DNA of 64,000 nt, from assembly GCA_958510875.1 (NCBI GenBank), contig OY294069.1:175008868-175072867 (forward strand), read 5' to 3'. The stretch comes from Endomychus coccineus. Lineage: Eukaryota; Arthropoda; Insecta; Coleoptera; Endomychidae. The notes under the pieces are model-generated. The model was given only the letters and a program-made list of their open reading frames with translations. It had not been told where the DNA came from and ran no database searches. The number at the start of each line of letters is the position of its first letter. Position 1 is the stretch's first letter. Shown here in pieces: positions 34,627 to 44,660 of this stretch. The translations under genes and the position numbers were made by a program.

Positions 34627-35476
34627 ATGGAAAAAAGTGAATTTCGCGTCTTGATTTAACATTGTTTCTTGCTTGAAACAAAAGCATCGATTGTTAAACA
34701 TTATGGCAACTCTTCACCATCGATTGGAACGATTCACAAATGGTTTACTGATTTTTGTCATGGTATTATGACCACAAAGGGCGCCAAACGTTCTGGTCGT
34801 TCAATTGTGGTTACAATACCAGAAAACTTCTATAAAATCCATGGTATGATAATGGACGATAGGAGAGTGCACTAGATTGCTGAGGCTATGAGCATCTCAA
34901 CCGCTCAAAATATGAGAAAATTATCTGCCAGATGGATGCCACATTTGCTAACTGTTGACAACAAGCGCGACCGTGTTTCAACGGCGATGTTCAAGTGCGA
35001 GAAAAAGAACTTTTTGAGCCGTTTCGTAACCGTGAACGAAACATGGATCCATCGCAACAAACCAGAGACCGAATAACAGTCGAAACAGTGAACTAGACCT
35101 GGTGAATCGAAGCCGAAAATGGCCAAAGTGGGTTTATCGGCCAACAAAGTCATGGTTATAGTTTTTTGAGATGCACACGATCGTCCATATCGATTACCTC
35201 CAAAGGGGCAAAACGATCATCGGCGTATATTATGCAGAGCTGTTGGATCGATTCGACGCCGATTTGTAATGATAGCAGCAGCATTTGGCGAAGAAAAAAG
35301 GACTCTTCCATCAGTACAAAGCACCGGCGCACAAGTCCGTACTCGCAATGGCAAAATTGCATGAATTGCGCTAAGAATTTGTTCGTTATCCACCATATTC
35401 TCCAGATTCGACTCCTTCCTACTTTTAACCATTTCCAAACTTGAAGAAATTGTTCGGAGGAAAGAGGTTTGGCTCT
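34627..35476 (+). pseudogene. mariner transposase, N-terminal and catalytic part
   Basis: Starts at ATG 34627 (MEKSEFRVLI, then a stop where Lys is expected). The helix-turn-helix region follows (ASIVKHYGNSSPSIGTIHKW, FTDF), then GAKRSGRS, DDRRVH, and MRKLSARWMPHLLTVDNKRD. The catalytic triad is damaged: the first Asp is Asn in VNETWIH (about 35036), and the second is Tyr in HQYKAPAH (about 35320); the third, in YSPDS (about 35400), remains. At least four stops or frameshifts occur. The sequence ends at GGKRFGS (35474) where the zinc-finger segment begins. Confidence 0.92.
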
Positions 35477-36208
35477 AAAATTTGACATCTCAGGGCTTCC
35501 ATAATCACAATACACACACTTGTGTATCTTCTCTCTTGCATGCATAGAGTTGATGTGCCTTTCCAATGTTGACATCTCAGCGCTTCCATAATCGTAATAC
35601 CGACACTTGTGTATTTTCTCTCTTAACGTGTGCAAAGACTTGATGTGACTCTTCAAATTTGACATCCGAGGGCTTTCATAATCACAATACACACGCTTGT
35701 GTATCTTTTCTCTGGTGTGTGAAGACTTTTTAAATTTGACATCCTAGGACTTTTATAATCGCAATACTGACACTTGTGTATCTTCTCTCTTGTGTGTATA
35801 GAGTTGATGTGACGTTTTAAATCTGATATTCGAGGGGTTCTATAATCGCAATACTCACACTCGTGTGTGACTTCTCTTTCATGTTGATTTGAGGTTTTGA
35901 GATTGATGGATGTGTACTTTCATGACTGCTTTTAAGAAAATCAAATTTGTGGACTGGTCTTTTCTATAGATAGGATCTTCAACATCACCATTACGAAAAA
36001 CCATTACATTACTTTTTATGTCTGTCACTTCATCATACTCATACTCACAACACTTCATCTGAGAATTATCCAAATTTTTATTTTCCAAGTAATCTTCACT
36101 TGGATATATATCATCTGTGATATATTCTTGGGGCACATCATTTGGAGATTCATCAAGAAATAAATTTTCAATTCTGGAAAAAAGTAATATTTCTATTTAT
36201 TTTGTAGA
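35477..36208 (-). pseudogene. C2H2 zinc-finger gene fragment inside mariner
   Basis: On the minus strand a consensus splice acceptor (TTACTTTTTTCCAG, ending 36174) leads into an acidic exon (IENLFLDESPND.. EDYLENKNLDNSQMKCCEYE) with a frameshift near 35880. A row of C2H2 fingers with the unit HKC.YCDY.SP.MSNLK.HI.S.HTREKI follows; about five are traceable between 35860 and 35480, two of them complete (HKCRYYDYGSAEMSTLERHI and the one before). The first Cys or other ligands are lost in some (RVYCDY, CRYYDY). The last finger is cut at SPEMSNF where mariner sequence resumes. The intron remnant argues for a DNA-level copy and not a processed mRNA copy. The source gene is outside the window. Confidence 0.85.
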
Positions 36209-36354
36209 TGAATCTGATTAGAGATGAGGTCATCGCTGAAACAAACGCCTATTTTGAAAGATTACCGAAATCGTATTATTTGAAAGGGATCGAAAAATTA
36301 GAAAAACCTTGGACGAAGTATATTGGGCTACAAAGAGATTATGTTGAGAAATAA
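36209..36354 (+). pseudogene. mariner transposase, C-terminal end
   Basis: Continues the split transposase: DEVIAETNAYFERLPKSYYL, KGIEKLEKPWTKYIGLQRDY, VEK, stop at 36352-36354. This stretch is uninterrupted and close to the family, in contrast to the front part. Confidence 0.92.
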
Positions 36355-36424
36355 AATAAGTTTTGACGAAATAAATCATTTCTTGTTTCATTTTCCAGGG
36401 ACTTTTCACTCTTGCCTCGTATAT

Positions 36425-36530
36425 GGGGAGGCTCCAAATTGAAAAATTTAATATGAAATACCCCCTCTAAAATTACTTTTTGAACACTATGTTCAAAGGA
36501 ACGCTCATCACCCTGAAAACCCTGTATATT
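36425..36530 (+). repeat. Dispersed repeat DR2, copy 1
   Basis: Shares with 40714-40820 the words AAATTGAAAAATTT, ATATGAAA, AAAATTACTTTTTGAA, GAAGGAAC-like sequence and CCCTGTATAT/CCCCGTATAT. The two are of equal length with about 75 percent agreement by eye. It begins right at the mariner 3' end, which suggests that the mariner landed at a TA in or next to this repeat. Family unknown. Confidence 0.75.
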
Positions 36531-37437
36531 AACTGTCATTTGGAATGAGTGTTTCGTAAATAGATAATTAAGGAGATTGGTATTTTCGAAACAACTAGAC
36601 CTTGTTAATATCTCCATCCATTTTCAACACCCTTTTGTGATTTGAGTTTTACTTGATATATATTTCTTACCTGATGGAACAGAATAATTTTGGATGCAAG
36701 ATTGGAAAGACCGGTCGATCCATCTAGGCTGCTTCTAAATTCACATTTAAGAACTAGATACTCATCGGTTTCTATCCAGTTTCTGACAAAAATGTATGGC
36801 AAATCGAGATCATATGTTCAAAGACCAGAAGTCGAAGAACTTTAGGGGCCTATTTTATTGTCGTCCTCAGATTAAATTCCAAAGCAAACTACATTAAATC
36901 ATTTCGGTCACAACGATCTTATTCAACGATATAATCGCTGCTGCTCACGTCGCTTCCCAGATGCCTCCTCTTTGTCCGTATGTGTTTGCAGTTATTACTA
37001 GAACGTTACGCGAGTTTAAATTACGGGACAGGTTGGTTTTTAGGGCCGTAAACTGGAAATTGTCCACCTTAGGTGACCCCCCTGAGCGTCCGTTGTTTTA
37101 ATAATTTCGGGAGGAACGGAATAATAATTTGAAGTGGCTAATCCTTATAACGGCCTTTCTCTTGGTCGAGAAGAATGGCACGGATTTGCGATGCGGAGGC
37201 TTCGTACCGTCACAAATCACGTTTACTGCCAACGTATGTGTGTTTGCAACGAACCTTTACCGATGTTCTGAATAATTCAGATTTAATTTTCGGTCTTTAT
37301 TGTCATTGTCGCTATGAGACGATTTCATGCCACGTTAAATAACTTTACCAACCACGTGAATGATAAGTTAGCACTTTTTGCATCCATGTATGGGATCATC
37401 AATGGATATCTTCGCTTCCCAACATTAAGAGTGATGA
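36531..37437. other. No recognisable gene
   Basis: 36880-37260 is less AT-rich and free of element remains. A possible host regulatory stretch, but nothing decides it. Confidence 0.45.
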
Positions 37438-37715
37438 TATAAAGGGCGGAATATTTGCATATTTTGCATATTTGCATATTTTTACAAATTTCATAAAAAA
37501 TTGCATATTTCGGCAAAAATAAAATTTGTGTGCATATTTTTATGTTTTTCGTTTTATCAAAAGATTAAGTGCGACTCTTGCAGATAATTGAAATAATTTA
37601 AAAGGTGGGTAGGTTTTATTATTATAAGGTTTATGGACCCATTTCATTATTATATGGTTTATTGCCGGCATTTATTGGATGTTTAGGAATTTCCAAGTAA
37701 TCAGCTTGCCTAATT

Positions 37716-37946
37716 CACCGAACAGGAACAAGACAAGAAGGTTCACTTGAAGCTCCACCCCTAATGTTGTCTATTTCGCTGGCACACTTAAATAATCCCT
37801 GGTGGTGCCAAGTCGTGTTCGGTGGTAGTAAGTATTGTCACCGAACAGAAACTTATGTTCGGTGCGCGGGGGTCTAGTTGGAATGCGGCGCTTTGCTTTT
37901 ATAGCTCGGACGCCAAGTGAACCTTCTTGTCTTGTTTCTTTTCGGT
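37716..37946. promoter_or_regulatory. Palindrome cluster in the hAT leader
   Basis: Two 33-bp arms, 37717-37749 and 37914-37946, are inverted copies with two mismatches (both contain CAAGACAAGAAGGTTCACTTG-like sequence, 23 bp perfect). In addition the 9-mer CACCGAACA occurs at 37716 and 37839 and inverted at 37816 and 37856; the pair at 37839/37856 forms a perfect 9-bp hairpin with an 8-base loop. It could be a nested foldback insertion, a cluster of binding sites, or part of the element's promoter. The deletion copy lacks this region, so it does not help. Confidence 0.8.
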
Positions 37947-38071
37947 CCATAATTGGAGAGCAAATGTGGTCTCTTCTTTTGTATTTATATTGTATAGTTT
38001 TTAGTTTAGTTTGTCGATAGATTCCAGTGTGAAAAGAGTGATTTCGAAAATATTTATTTCAAACGCCTAAA

Positions 38072-39528
38072 ATGCCGAGAGCCGCTTCGTGGATTAAAAA
38101 TTTTCCTGAGTTGGAGTTTAGTGGGGATAAAGTGTTTTGTGCCAAAATCATTGTTTGTGAAAAGAAGTTCCAAATTGATCAACACTTGAAAACAACTATG
38201 CATAAAGCTAAGTTGCAGAAAAATAAATCTGTGCCTGTTCAGCAGTGTGTGCAAACCGCATTTCAAAACGTCAAACCAAAGAGTGAAAAGGAGGTGTTTC
38301 ATCAAGACTTATGCAAAGCTTTAGTCGCAGCAAATATACCTTTGAAGAAACTGCAAAATACACAATTCAGAGATTTTTTGCAAAAATATTGTATTCAAAA
38401 CATCCCTTACGAATCCACACTTAGAAAGAAGATGTGCAAACAGTATACGAAACCGTAATGGAAGAAATTAAAGTTTCACTGGGCGATGAACATTTTTATA
38501 TTATTGTTGATGAAAGCACAGACTCATGTGGTCGATATATCGCACATCTTATTATTGGAGGGCTTCAAGAAAATGAGCCAGGGAAGCCATATTTAATATC
38601 TTCTAAACAGTTAAACAAAACAAAAAATGTGACCGTGACTCGATTTATTCAGCAGTCTCTAACAAAATTTTTTTTACCAAATCCAGTTCCAGTTGAGAAG
38701 TTTTTAGTGTTTTTGTCTGACGCAGCGCCGTATATGGTTAAAGTAGGCCAAAACTTAAAAATATTTTATCCCAATATGGTACATGTGGACTTGCCTTTTA
38801 CAGGGATAAACAGAGTTGCAGAAACTATTAAAACCGCATATCCCTTGGTGAACAAATTAATTTCAAATGTAAAGAAAGAGTTTTTGAAAGCACCTCTAAG
38901 AGTGCAGATCTATAGAGAGAAATTGCCAGGAGTTAGTTTACCTCCAGAGCCCGTAATTACTCGATGGGGAACATGGATTAAGGCCGCGATATTCTACGCA
39001 GACCATTTTGAAGCCTTTAAAGACATAGTTTTAGATTTAGAAGACAATTCACAATGTGTAGTGCAAAGTCAAGCAGTATTCAAAAATGTAAATTTAGCTA
39101 AGGGACTTGTTTTTATTAAGGTTAATTTTAGTTTTATACCAGATATAATAACTTCGATAGAAAGTAGGAATATGAGTTTAAGAGAATCAATTAATATTGT
39201 TGAAACTTTTTCCGACAAATGCAAAAAAGTTCCCCGTGATGTAGGAAATCAGGTAAGAAGTAAACTCGAAGTTATTGTGGGAAAGAATGAAGGCTTTAAG
39301 TATTTAATGGAAGTCAAAAATATTTTTGATACTAAACCATCCAACGATGTAATACCTTGGCCTTATAACTTACTACCTAAATTAAAATATTGCCAGATCA
39401 CATCGGTAGATGTTGAAAGATCTTTTTCTTTGTACAAACATATTTTTACAGACAGAAGGCAAACACTTTTATTGGAAAATTTTGAAAAATATATCGTTAT
39501 AAATACATTTTATACTATTTCAGGTTAA
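38072..39528 (+). pseudogene. hAT transposase, one frameshift from intact
   Basis: Begins MPRAASWIKNFPEL. A BED/CGGBP1-like zinc finger follows (C-x4-C at VFCAKIIVCEKKF, then H-x5-H at QHLKTTMHK, residues 28-49). Near 38430 a single-base loss shifts the frame. The rest reads from VQTVYETVMEE: IIVDESTDSCGRYIAHL, which carries the first catalytic region, SDAAPYMVKVGQNLK, GINRVAETIKTAYPLVNKLI, PPEPVITRWGTWIKAA, and at the end the hAT dimerisation domain (VDVERSFSLYKHIF, then LLLENFEKYIVI). Together about 485 codons, with no other stop. ATG choice: it is the first ATG before the finger, and the leader upstream has stops. The product would bind the element ends and cut and paste DNA; as it stands the frame is broken. 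Confidence 0.93.
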
Positions 39529-40000
39529 AAATTTTACCTATTATATTTTTCTTTTAATTTTACTTAAAATAAATAATTTTTGTATGATTCGGCGTTTCTT
39601 TATTTTCATTTTTCCATGTTATATTCAAGGCATATAGTTGCATATTTTTACAAATAAATGCGTATTGTTGCATATTTCGAAGAAAAACTATGCATATATA
39701 AAATGTGCGCATATTTTAACTGAATTGACGTGCATATATTCCGCCCTTTAGTGATGAAATATCACAGGAAATATCACTACCGACATCAAATTAGAAATTT
39801 TCATAATAAAGGTACTTGAACATTCAAGTTGACTGTAACTCGGTTAGGTTTCAAAATTCATCTCGCTTTCGCTGTTGTCTTAGCGTCCATGAGAGTCTAT
39901 TATGATGCCATTGCATCAGAAGTGATGAGATCGACCAAATCCACTATTTTTCCATACTTACCACTTATGAAAGTATATTACAGTATAAGGCAAAATATAT

Positions 40001-40225
40001 ATAGTACATGCACAATGGAGCTACTGCCCAATTCAGTTTACCTGACCAACATTGGCTAAATCAAAATTTCCAAGGCCGTCGGATAGACAGAGGTCCAGAC
40101 GCACCAAGCAGTTGGCCATCGAAGTTTCCTGACCTGAACCCGCAAAATTTTTAATGGGGACAAATGAAAGAAAATGTCTACGCTACAAAAGTCAACTCAT
40201 AAGGAGATCTAAAACAAAGAAATTC
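40001..40225 (+). pseudogene. Tc1/IS630-like transposase, C-terminal piece
   Basis: The frame reads YMHNGATAQFSLPDQHWLNQ, FQGRRIDRGPD, SSWPSKFPDLNPQNF, stop, WGQMKENVYATKVNS. This is the C-terminal catalytic part of a family of insect IS630/Tc1-related transposases (F.QDGA.AHFS, RWIGRGGP..WP.RSPDLTPLDFFLWG.LK..VY). The QDG Asp is Asn here (MHNG). Two stop codons interrupt it. Upstream and downstream parts are not recognised. Confidence 0.75.
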
Positions 40226-40235
40226 AAATGTTTCA

Positions 40236-40713
40236 AATGAATTTAAAAATTCGGTACAAATATTATGTGTTGTAAATTTAAAGTCGTTAAGAAGGACAGC
40301 CTTTCGATTATTAATAATAAATATATTTATTTTTGATATTGCCTGTCATTTAAAGTGCCTAATAATGTGACAGCGGCCTACTGTGTTTCTTTTATCAATT
40401 TGAGGTGGCGTTCAAAAGGGGTTATTGGAAAGAATCCCTTTTTTTGATCGATAATGTACTAAAAAATAGGTGGAGACAGAAAAGAATCTAATAAGATTGG
40501 CTTACATATGGGGATTTTTCGTTTTAATATTAGTCGATTCATAAAAAAATGTCAACAGAATATTCCTTTAGGGGTTACTGCCTGTAGATGACAGGTGTCG
40601 ATGAGTATACTACCTGCAAAGGTATTTGATTAGTGAGGTTCACACACCAAATTTTCAATTTTAAAGTTTTCTCATGTTAAAGAAAAATTGGCAAAGCTAT
40701 ATGGGAATAACTC
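40236..40713. other. No recognisable gene
   Basis: AT-rich, no recognised frames or ends. Confidence 0.5.
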
Positions 40714-40820
40714 CGCATGGAGACTCAAAATTGAAAAATTTTATATGAAAGACCTCCTCAAAATTACTTTTTGAAACCCCTACTGAAGGAACACACATAA
40801 ATCTGAAATACCCCGTATAT
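40714..40820 (+). repeat. Dispersed repeat DR2, copy 2
   Basis: See copy 1 at 36425-36530 for the shared words. Here it is followed directly by a LINE family B fragment. Confidence 0.75.
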
Positions 40821-40825
40821 GAACT

Positions 40826-41400
40826 TGAGCACTTTTGCAGTTTATTTGCATTGGCGCATTCATGTCGATTTAATTGAAATAAAAACTCAAGCTTGCAGCT
40901 TCTCGAGGAAGGTGGATACCACAATCCCTAACATGATGCTGTCAGGTACAAATATTCCTATGAAATCTTCCATATCCATGCTCGGGATCTATCCTGGGAG
41001 TACTATTCACATGTTTTAAGTTTGGCTCCCAAACATACACTGAAGCTCTTGGATTATATGTAGGATAGAGCTAGTCTGATTGATGATGTTACACTAACGG
41101 ACATCGTAGAAAGTTGGGCGATCTCCCCCTTTTCTATGATATTTCCATGGTCGGTCTTCATCAGAAATCTCGCCTGTTATTTCACAACAAGACATTCCAG
41201 ATAGGTGGACAAGATTAACTCAATTTAGTCACCCCTTCATTGTCAAGCTCGAGACCTGACGAAATTTTTCCTGCCAAACTTAATTTTTCTATCGAACGGC
41301 AAAATTGGGGAACTCTTTGCCTAATGAGGTCTTTTGAACGCCCATCTCCTCCCCCAACTTCCACCACTGGCTTATTATTATTTACTTTCAATAATCTTTC
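40826..41400 (+). pseudogene. LINE family B, RT linker and C-terminal end
   Basis: Frame pieces read IHVDLIEIKTQACSFSRKVD, then NMMLSGTNIPMKSSISMLGI (about 40935-40990). After a deletion come SQTYTEALGL (fitting the APKHTLKLL block) and a DDVTLTD segment. Then, in a shifted frame, DISMVGLHQKSRLLF and LVTPSLSSSRPDE, the antiphase versions of the conserved YFHGRCSSEIS and HPFIVKLETSR blocks, and FFYRTAKLGNSLPNEVF. Same family as the copies at 20.5, 21.3 and 57.4 kb. About 80 residues between the SSISMLGI block and the KLL block are deleted. Inactive. Confidence 0.8.
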
Positions 41401-41654
41401 AGCCTTTGTTTTCAAATGATCCCAAGTTATATTTTCGTCCGCAAATACCACTACAGATCCAAGAAATGTTCACTGAGGAACATCTATTTTGAGGTTAACG
41501 AGCTACTAGACACATTATTTCTATAGTGCAATTATTAAGCTTGTTTGTAAACTAAGGTTAGGTATTTGAAATTTTGCAATTTGAGGTGAAACTCTATACC
41601 AGTTTCTTGGGTAAAATGACATAGTCAAAAATGTTACAAAAAAGTGAGTGCAGT

Positions 41655-42085
41655 TTCATTTTTTTCTTACAGATGGGTGGAAATTATACAAGAAGGAGTA
41701 ATCTCCAAAGTTGGAGTAAAGAAGCTATGCAGCGCGCTATTGATGCTAGCACCAGTGGAGAAGGAGGTTGATTAAGAGCATCCAAACTGTACGATGTTCC
41801 TCAAGTAATGCTTCGGAGAAGGGCAAAAAATAAAAACGTTATTGCTACTGACACCAAGAAACGGCTAGGTCGTTTTGAATAAATTTTCAACGCTGACTTG
41901 AGAGGGAGATTGTGAACCACATTAAACTCCTCGAGGCTCGATTATTTGGATTGACTTTATGCAGAAATGGTATAGAGGACAACTTCAACACAAATCTAAA
42001 GATGGTTGGCTAGGATTGGTTGGGTTCACCCAAAAGAAACCCGGAAATTGCCTTGAAATAATTTTTCTAAATTTATAAATGAATA
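41655..42085 (+). pseudogene. pogo-like transposase N-terminus with psq domain
   Basis: A splice-acceptor-like tract (TTTTTTTCTTACAG, ending 41672) leads directly into ATG at 41673: MGGNYTRRSNLQSWSKEAMQ, RAIDASTSGEGG, stop, LRASKLYDVPQVMLRRRAKN. This is the psq-type helix-turn-helix found at the start of pogo/Tigger-derived and related insect proteins. GRFE, then a frameshift, LEREIVNHIKLLEARLFGLT and GWDWLGSPKRNPEIAL-like residues (the CENP-B-type second DNA-binding domain) follow to about 42065. The catalytic DDE part is absent. It may be an old element or an old copy of a host exon derived from one. Confidence 0.8.
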
Positions 42086-42099
42086 AACTATTGTGAGAT

Positions 42100-42483
42100 A
42101 TGGTGAATTTCGATACGCCCGTTTACAGGTTCCACATTTTTCAAATTGGTGACGATATATTTCTGAACATTCTTTATAATAACTATATTATTTGGAATGT
42201 TCAACACTTTGTCTTCGGAACCGAATGGGAACAAGGGAAGTACGTGAAGTTTGTAATTCAACAGTTAATTATTATAAGTGTCGGAATGATGGCGCGAGAA
42301 AGATCTGGTTATTTATGTTGGTATAATTTTTATCCATCCAATTACCTTTCTGTTCTATTCAGCAATTCTAGAATAATATTTCAAGGGATTGAGGAACATA
42401 AAGGGGGCCTGGAAAGGATCACGCGGTTTGATTTGTTGGCTCCGTTAATTGAAATCCAGAGGCAATTACATAGTCGACTATGA
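42100..42483 (+). other. Unidentified 127-codon open frame
   Basis: It starts MVNFDTPVYRFHIFQIGDDI and ends in RFDLLAPLIEIQRQLHSRL. It is the longest plus-strand frame of the region not tied to an element, but it has no recognised domain and codon use does not stand out. Chance is quite possible in a sequence of this length. Confidence 0.18.
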
Positions 42484-44254
42484 TGCCGCATCATCTCTTT
42501 CCCTTCACCTCTCTTCTCATCGAGCCCAACTATTAGGTGTCAGTATGTAAAATGTATATCCCATTGCTAATTTTTTGAAGGGAAATTCAATATACTTTTT
42601 TCAAAAATTAATTTAATTAGATCAGATGATGAAGTACTCTGGCAAAAAAATCACCTTCCTAAATCTCTAATTAGATTCGATCACAACTAGATTCATGTCA
42701 TCTCAATTAAAATTACTCTCTTTCCAACTAGGAATTACTTATATTTTCAAAACAATGTTCACAAGTTCCATCTCCTAGTGAATATTCACATGTCTCATCT
42801 GGACGAGACAATAACGAGCTTCAATGAATTAAAGTGTAAATGTGTGATTTACTCACGTCTTATTATTGAACCATTTCAACCTATTTTAAATGCACCTACG
42901 GAGAATCAATTTCATTTCGAAATATCATAAACAATCTTCACCCTAATATAAAATTCCGAAGCCACAACTAAACATAAATCGGACTAGAACGAAACGTCCA
43001 GTTGGTATTACCGAAAGTCCTTAATAAAAAGTTATCTTGATGAAACCCCACAGGTAGGATGTTGGAGTTATTCGAAACCTGAATCGTCCAATATCACACA
43101 GGATCGTAAAGAACGGTCCAGATGTCCTCTAATTCTGAACAGAAGCAAGACCGCCTCTCGATTATTGTACGAGTATAGGAAGCTACAACACCTCAGGGAA
43201 TGGTAAGCGTCACACAGAGGACACTCCACATTCCAATGACACCGCTTTCGTACGAATTCTGTATGTCCTCGACGTTCTCATGGTCATCTAACACGACAAC
43301 GGGGCTGAATTAGTCTACGTAATCTCTTAATATTACTTGACCGCTTTAAGTTTTAAGCTGTCTATTTATTGATAAAGTTCTAGAGAAATTATAGAGTTCG
43401 ATATTTCCAAAACTATATAGTGATTCAGCAAGAACGTTTACTACTTTGTTCTTTTATCACAAATTTATTGTAGCAAATCTTCACTGCTGTTTTGTCAAGT
43501 ATGAATAAAATCACAACAATAAGTACTGAATGTACGATTAAGATTCGATGACATTGTGTTATTTTGTTTGATATTTCAACTAATGCACGTGTAATACTAG
43601 TTATACAGGAAAGTAGAAACAATTTATTGAAAATCACCAAGTAAACTGAATAAACTGAAGAAATAACATGATAAAATGAAATAATAATAATAAAATCTCT
43701 CGTGGAAATTAAACAAAAAATTGTTTTATTTCATTTTATTAAAAATGGATTTTCATAAAATAAATAGTTCATCACTATCTCTGATTGAAGATATATGTTG
43801 GCTTTTGCTAGATTATAAGATCTTTCTAGACCAGATCGGATCATAGATGGTCTTTTTACCATTTTGTTGTCTAGTGTTATGACTGCCTCCAACAGAGTTC
43901 TTTCGATAACGTAGCAAACTTGCTCGTACCAATGATCTCTATGAGAAAAGCAAAACAGCTATCTGGGACTATATGTTTGTGACGGTACGGATGGATCTAG
44001 ACTAGAAAGACCTTAACTATAGTCTATCTAACACCGTAGCTTCTTCAAATGAATATTACAGCAGGAGGAAATAGATACATTTTAAGGACATGCTTAGGAA
44101 GCCAAAAAAAGCAAAATAAGTTCATATGTTCAAGTCCCATTTTCACTGGTTTCAGAGATACTTTGATTAATTGTAATTTAAAAATCGAAGAAGTATTTAT
44201 TACAAAACAATACTAAAAAATAACTACATTAATTTAATTAATTAATTAATTATT
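42484..44254. other. No recognisable gene
   Basis: A weak match to the Penelope-associated repeat lies at 43796-43845. An AATT-rich run ends the stretch (44228-44254). No other structure seen. Confidence 0.45.
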
Positions 44255-44660
44255 TTTTGAAAACATCACCACTTCGGTACACCACTTTCTTAGAATGAAC
44301 CAACGACTCCAACCATCCCTAAGGACAAAAATCTAGGGGAGTCAGATCCGGTGACCTCGGTGGTCAAGGGTACGTGCCGCCGCTGCCAATCCAGCGATAG
44401 TCGAAATGGCTATCAAAAAAATGTCTTAGGTTATTAGAATAATAAATGATCTCCAAAACATTTAAATAATGTTTCCCAGTAAGGCACAGCAAACATCATA
44501 TCTGCATGATTTTTATGACTGGACTTGTGAGGCATTATTACAATCTCATAAAACTATGTAACTCCCTCGCCTCAATAAACTCAATCTGCTCCATTTTTGT
44601 TCCTTATTTTGGTTTCTTGCATATGGCCTTAAATCATTTTCATTTCCTCTAAAAACACCC
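44255..44660 (-). pseudogene. Tc1/IS630-like element, internally deleted
   Basis: From the ATG at 44535 the frame starts MPHKSSHKNHADMMFAV, which fits the N-terminus of an insect IS630/Tc1-like family (M.H.Y...EYADM.FVYG). It then breaks, and from about 44400 reads FDYRWIGSGG, PPRSPDLTPLDF, GWLESLVHSKKVVYRSGDV, the C-terminal block. The middle of the protein (about 200 residues) is missing. Same superfamily as the piece at 40.0 kb but a different member. ACAGGGTGTTTTTAGAGG near 44672-44655 may be its 5' terminus. Confidence 0.7.

Larger units (their letters stand above)
34443..36422 (+). mobile_element. Full-length mariner split by a zinc-finger gene fragment
   Basis: Both ends carry the mariner terminal repeat: TATACGAGGGCATGGTGAAA at 34443 and, inverted, TATACGAGGCAAGAGTGAAA ending at 36422, followed by matching TCC/CCC-CTG. 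Removing the segment 35477-36208 leaves about 1.25 kb, the normal mariner length, and joins the transposase at ..GKRFGS / DEVIAE.. with at most one or two codons disturbed. So the foreign segment was inserted into an already present mariner. The 3' end abuts a dispersed repeat (36425-36530). The transposase was dead or has since died (see its entry). Confidence 0.93.
37438..39750 (+). mobile_element. hAT element, nearly intact copy
   Basis: Termini AAAGGGCGGAATATTTGCAT (37441) and, inverted, TAAAGGGCGGAATATATGCA (39750 leftward), each followed by many ATTTGCATA/ATATGCA words that probably act as transposase-binding subterminal repeats. The identical 8-bp sequence AGTGATGA lies at 37430-37437 and 39750-39757, consistent with a hAT target duplication (the exact element edge is uncertain by one to three bases). 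It encodes one transposase with a single frameshift. The leader holds an unusual palindrome cluster (37716-37946). A polyadenylation signal AATAAA is at about 39569. The 1056-2302 element is a deletion derivative of the same family. Confidence 0.95.

Noticed and set aside
41215..41451. Minus-strand 78-codon open frame
   Set aside because: It is antisense to the LINE family B C-terminal end and 3' region and has no signature of its own.
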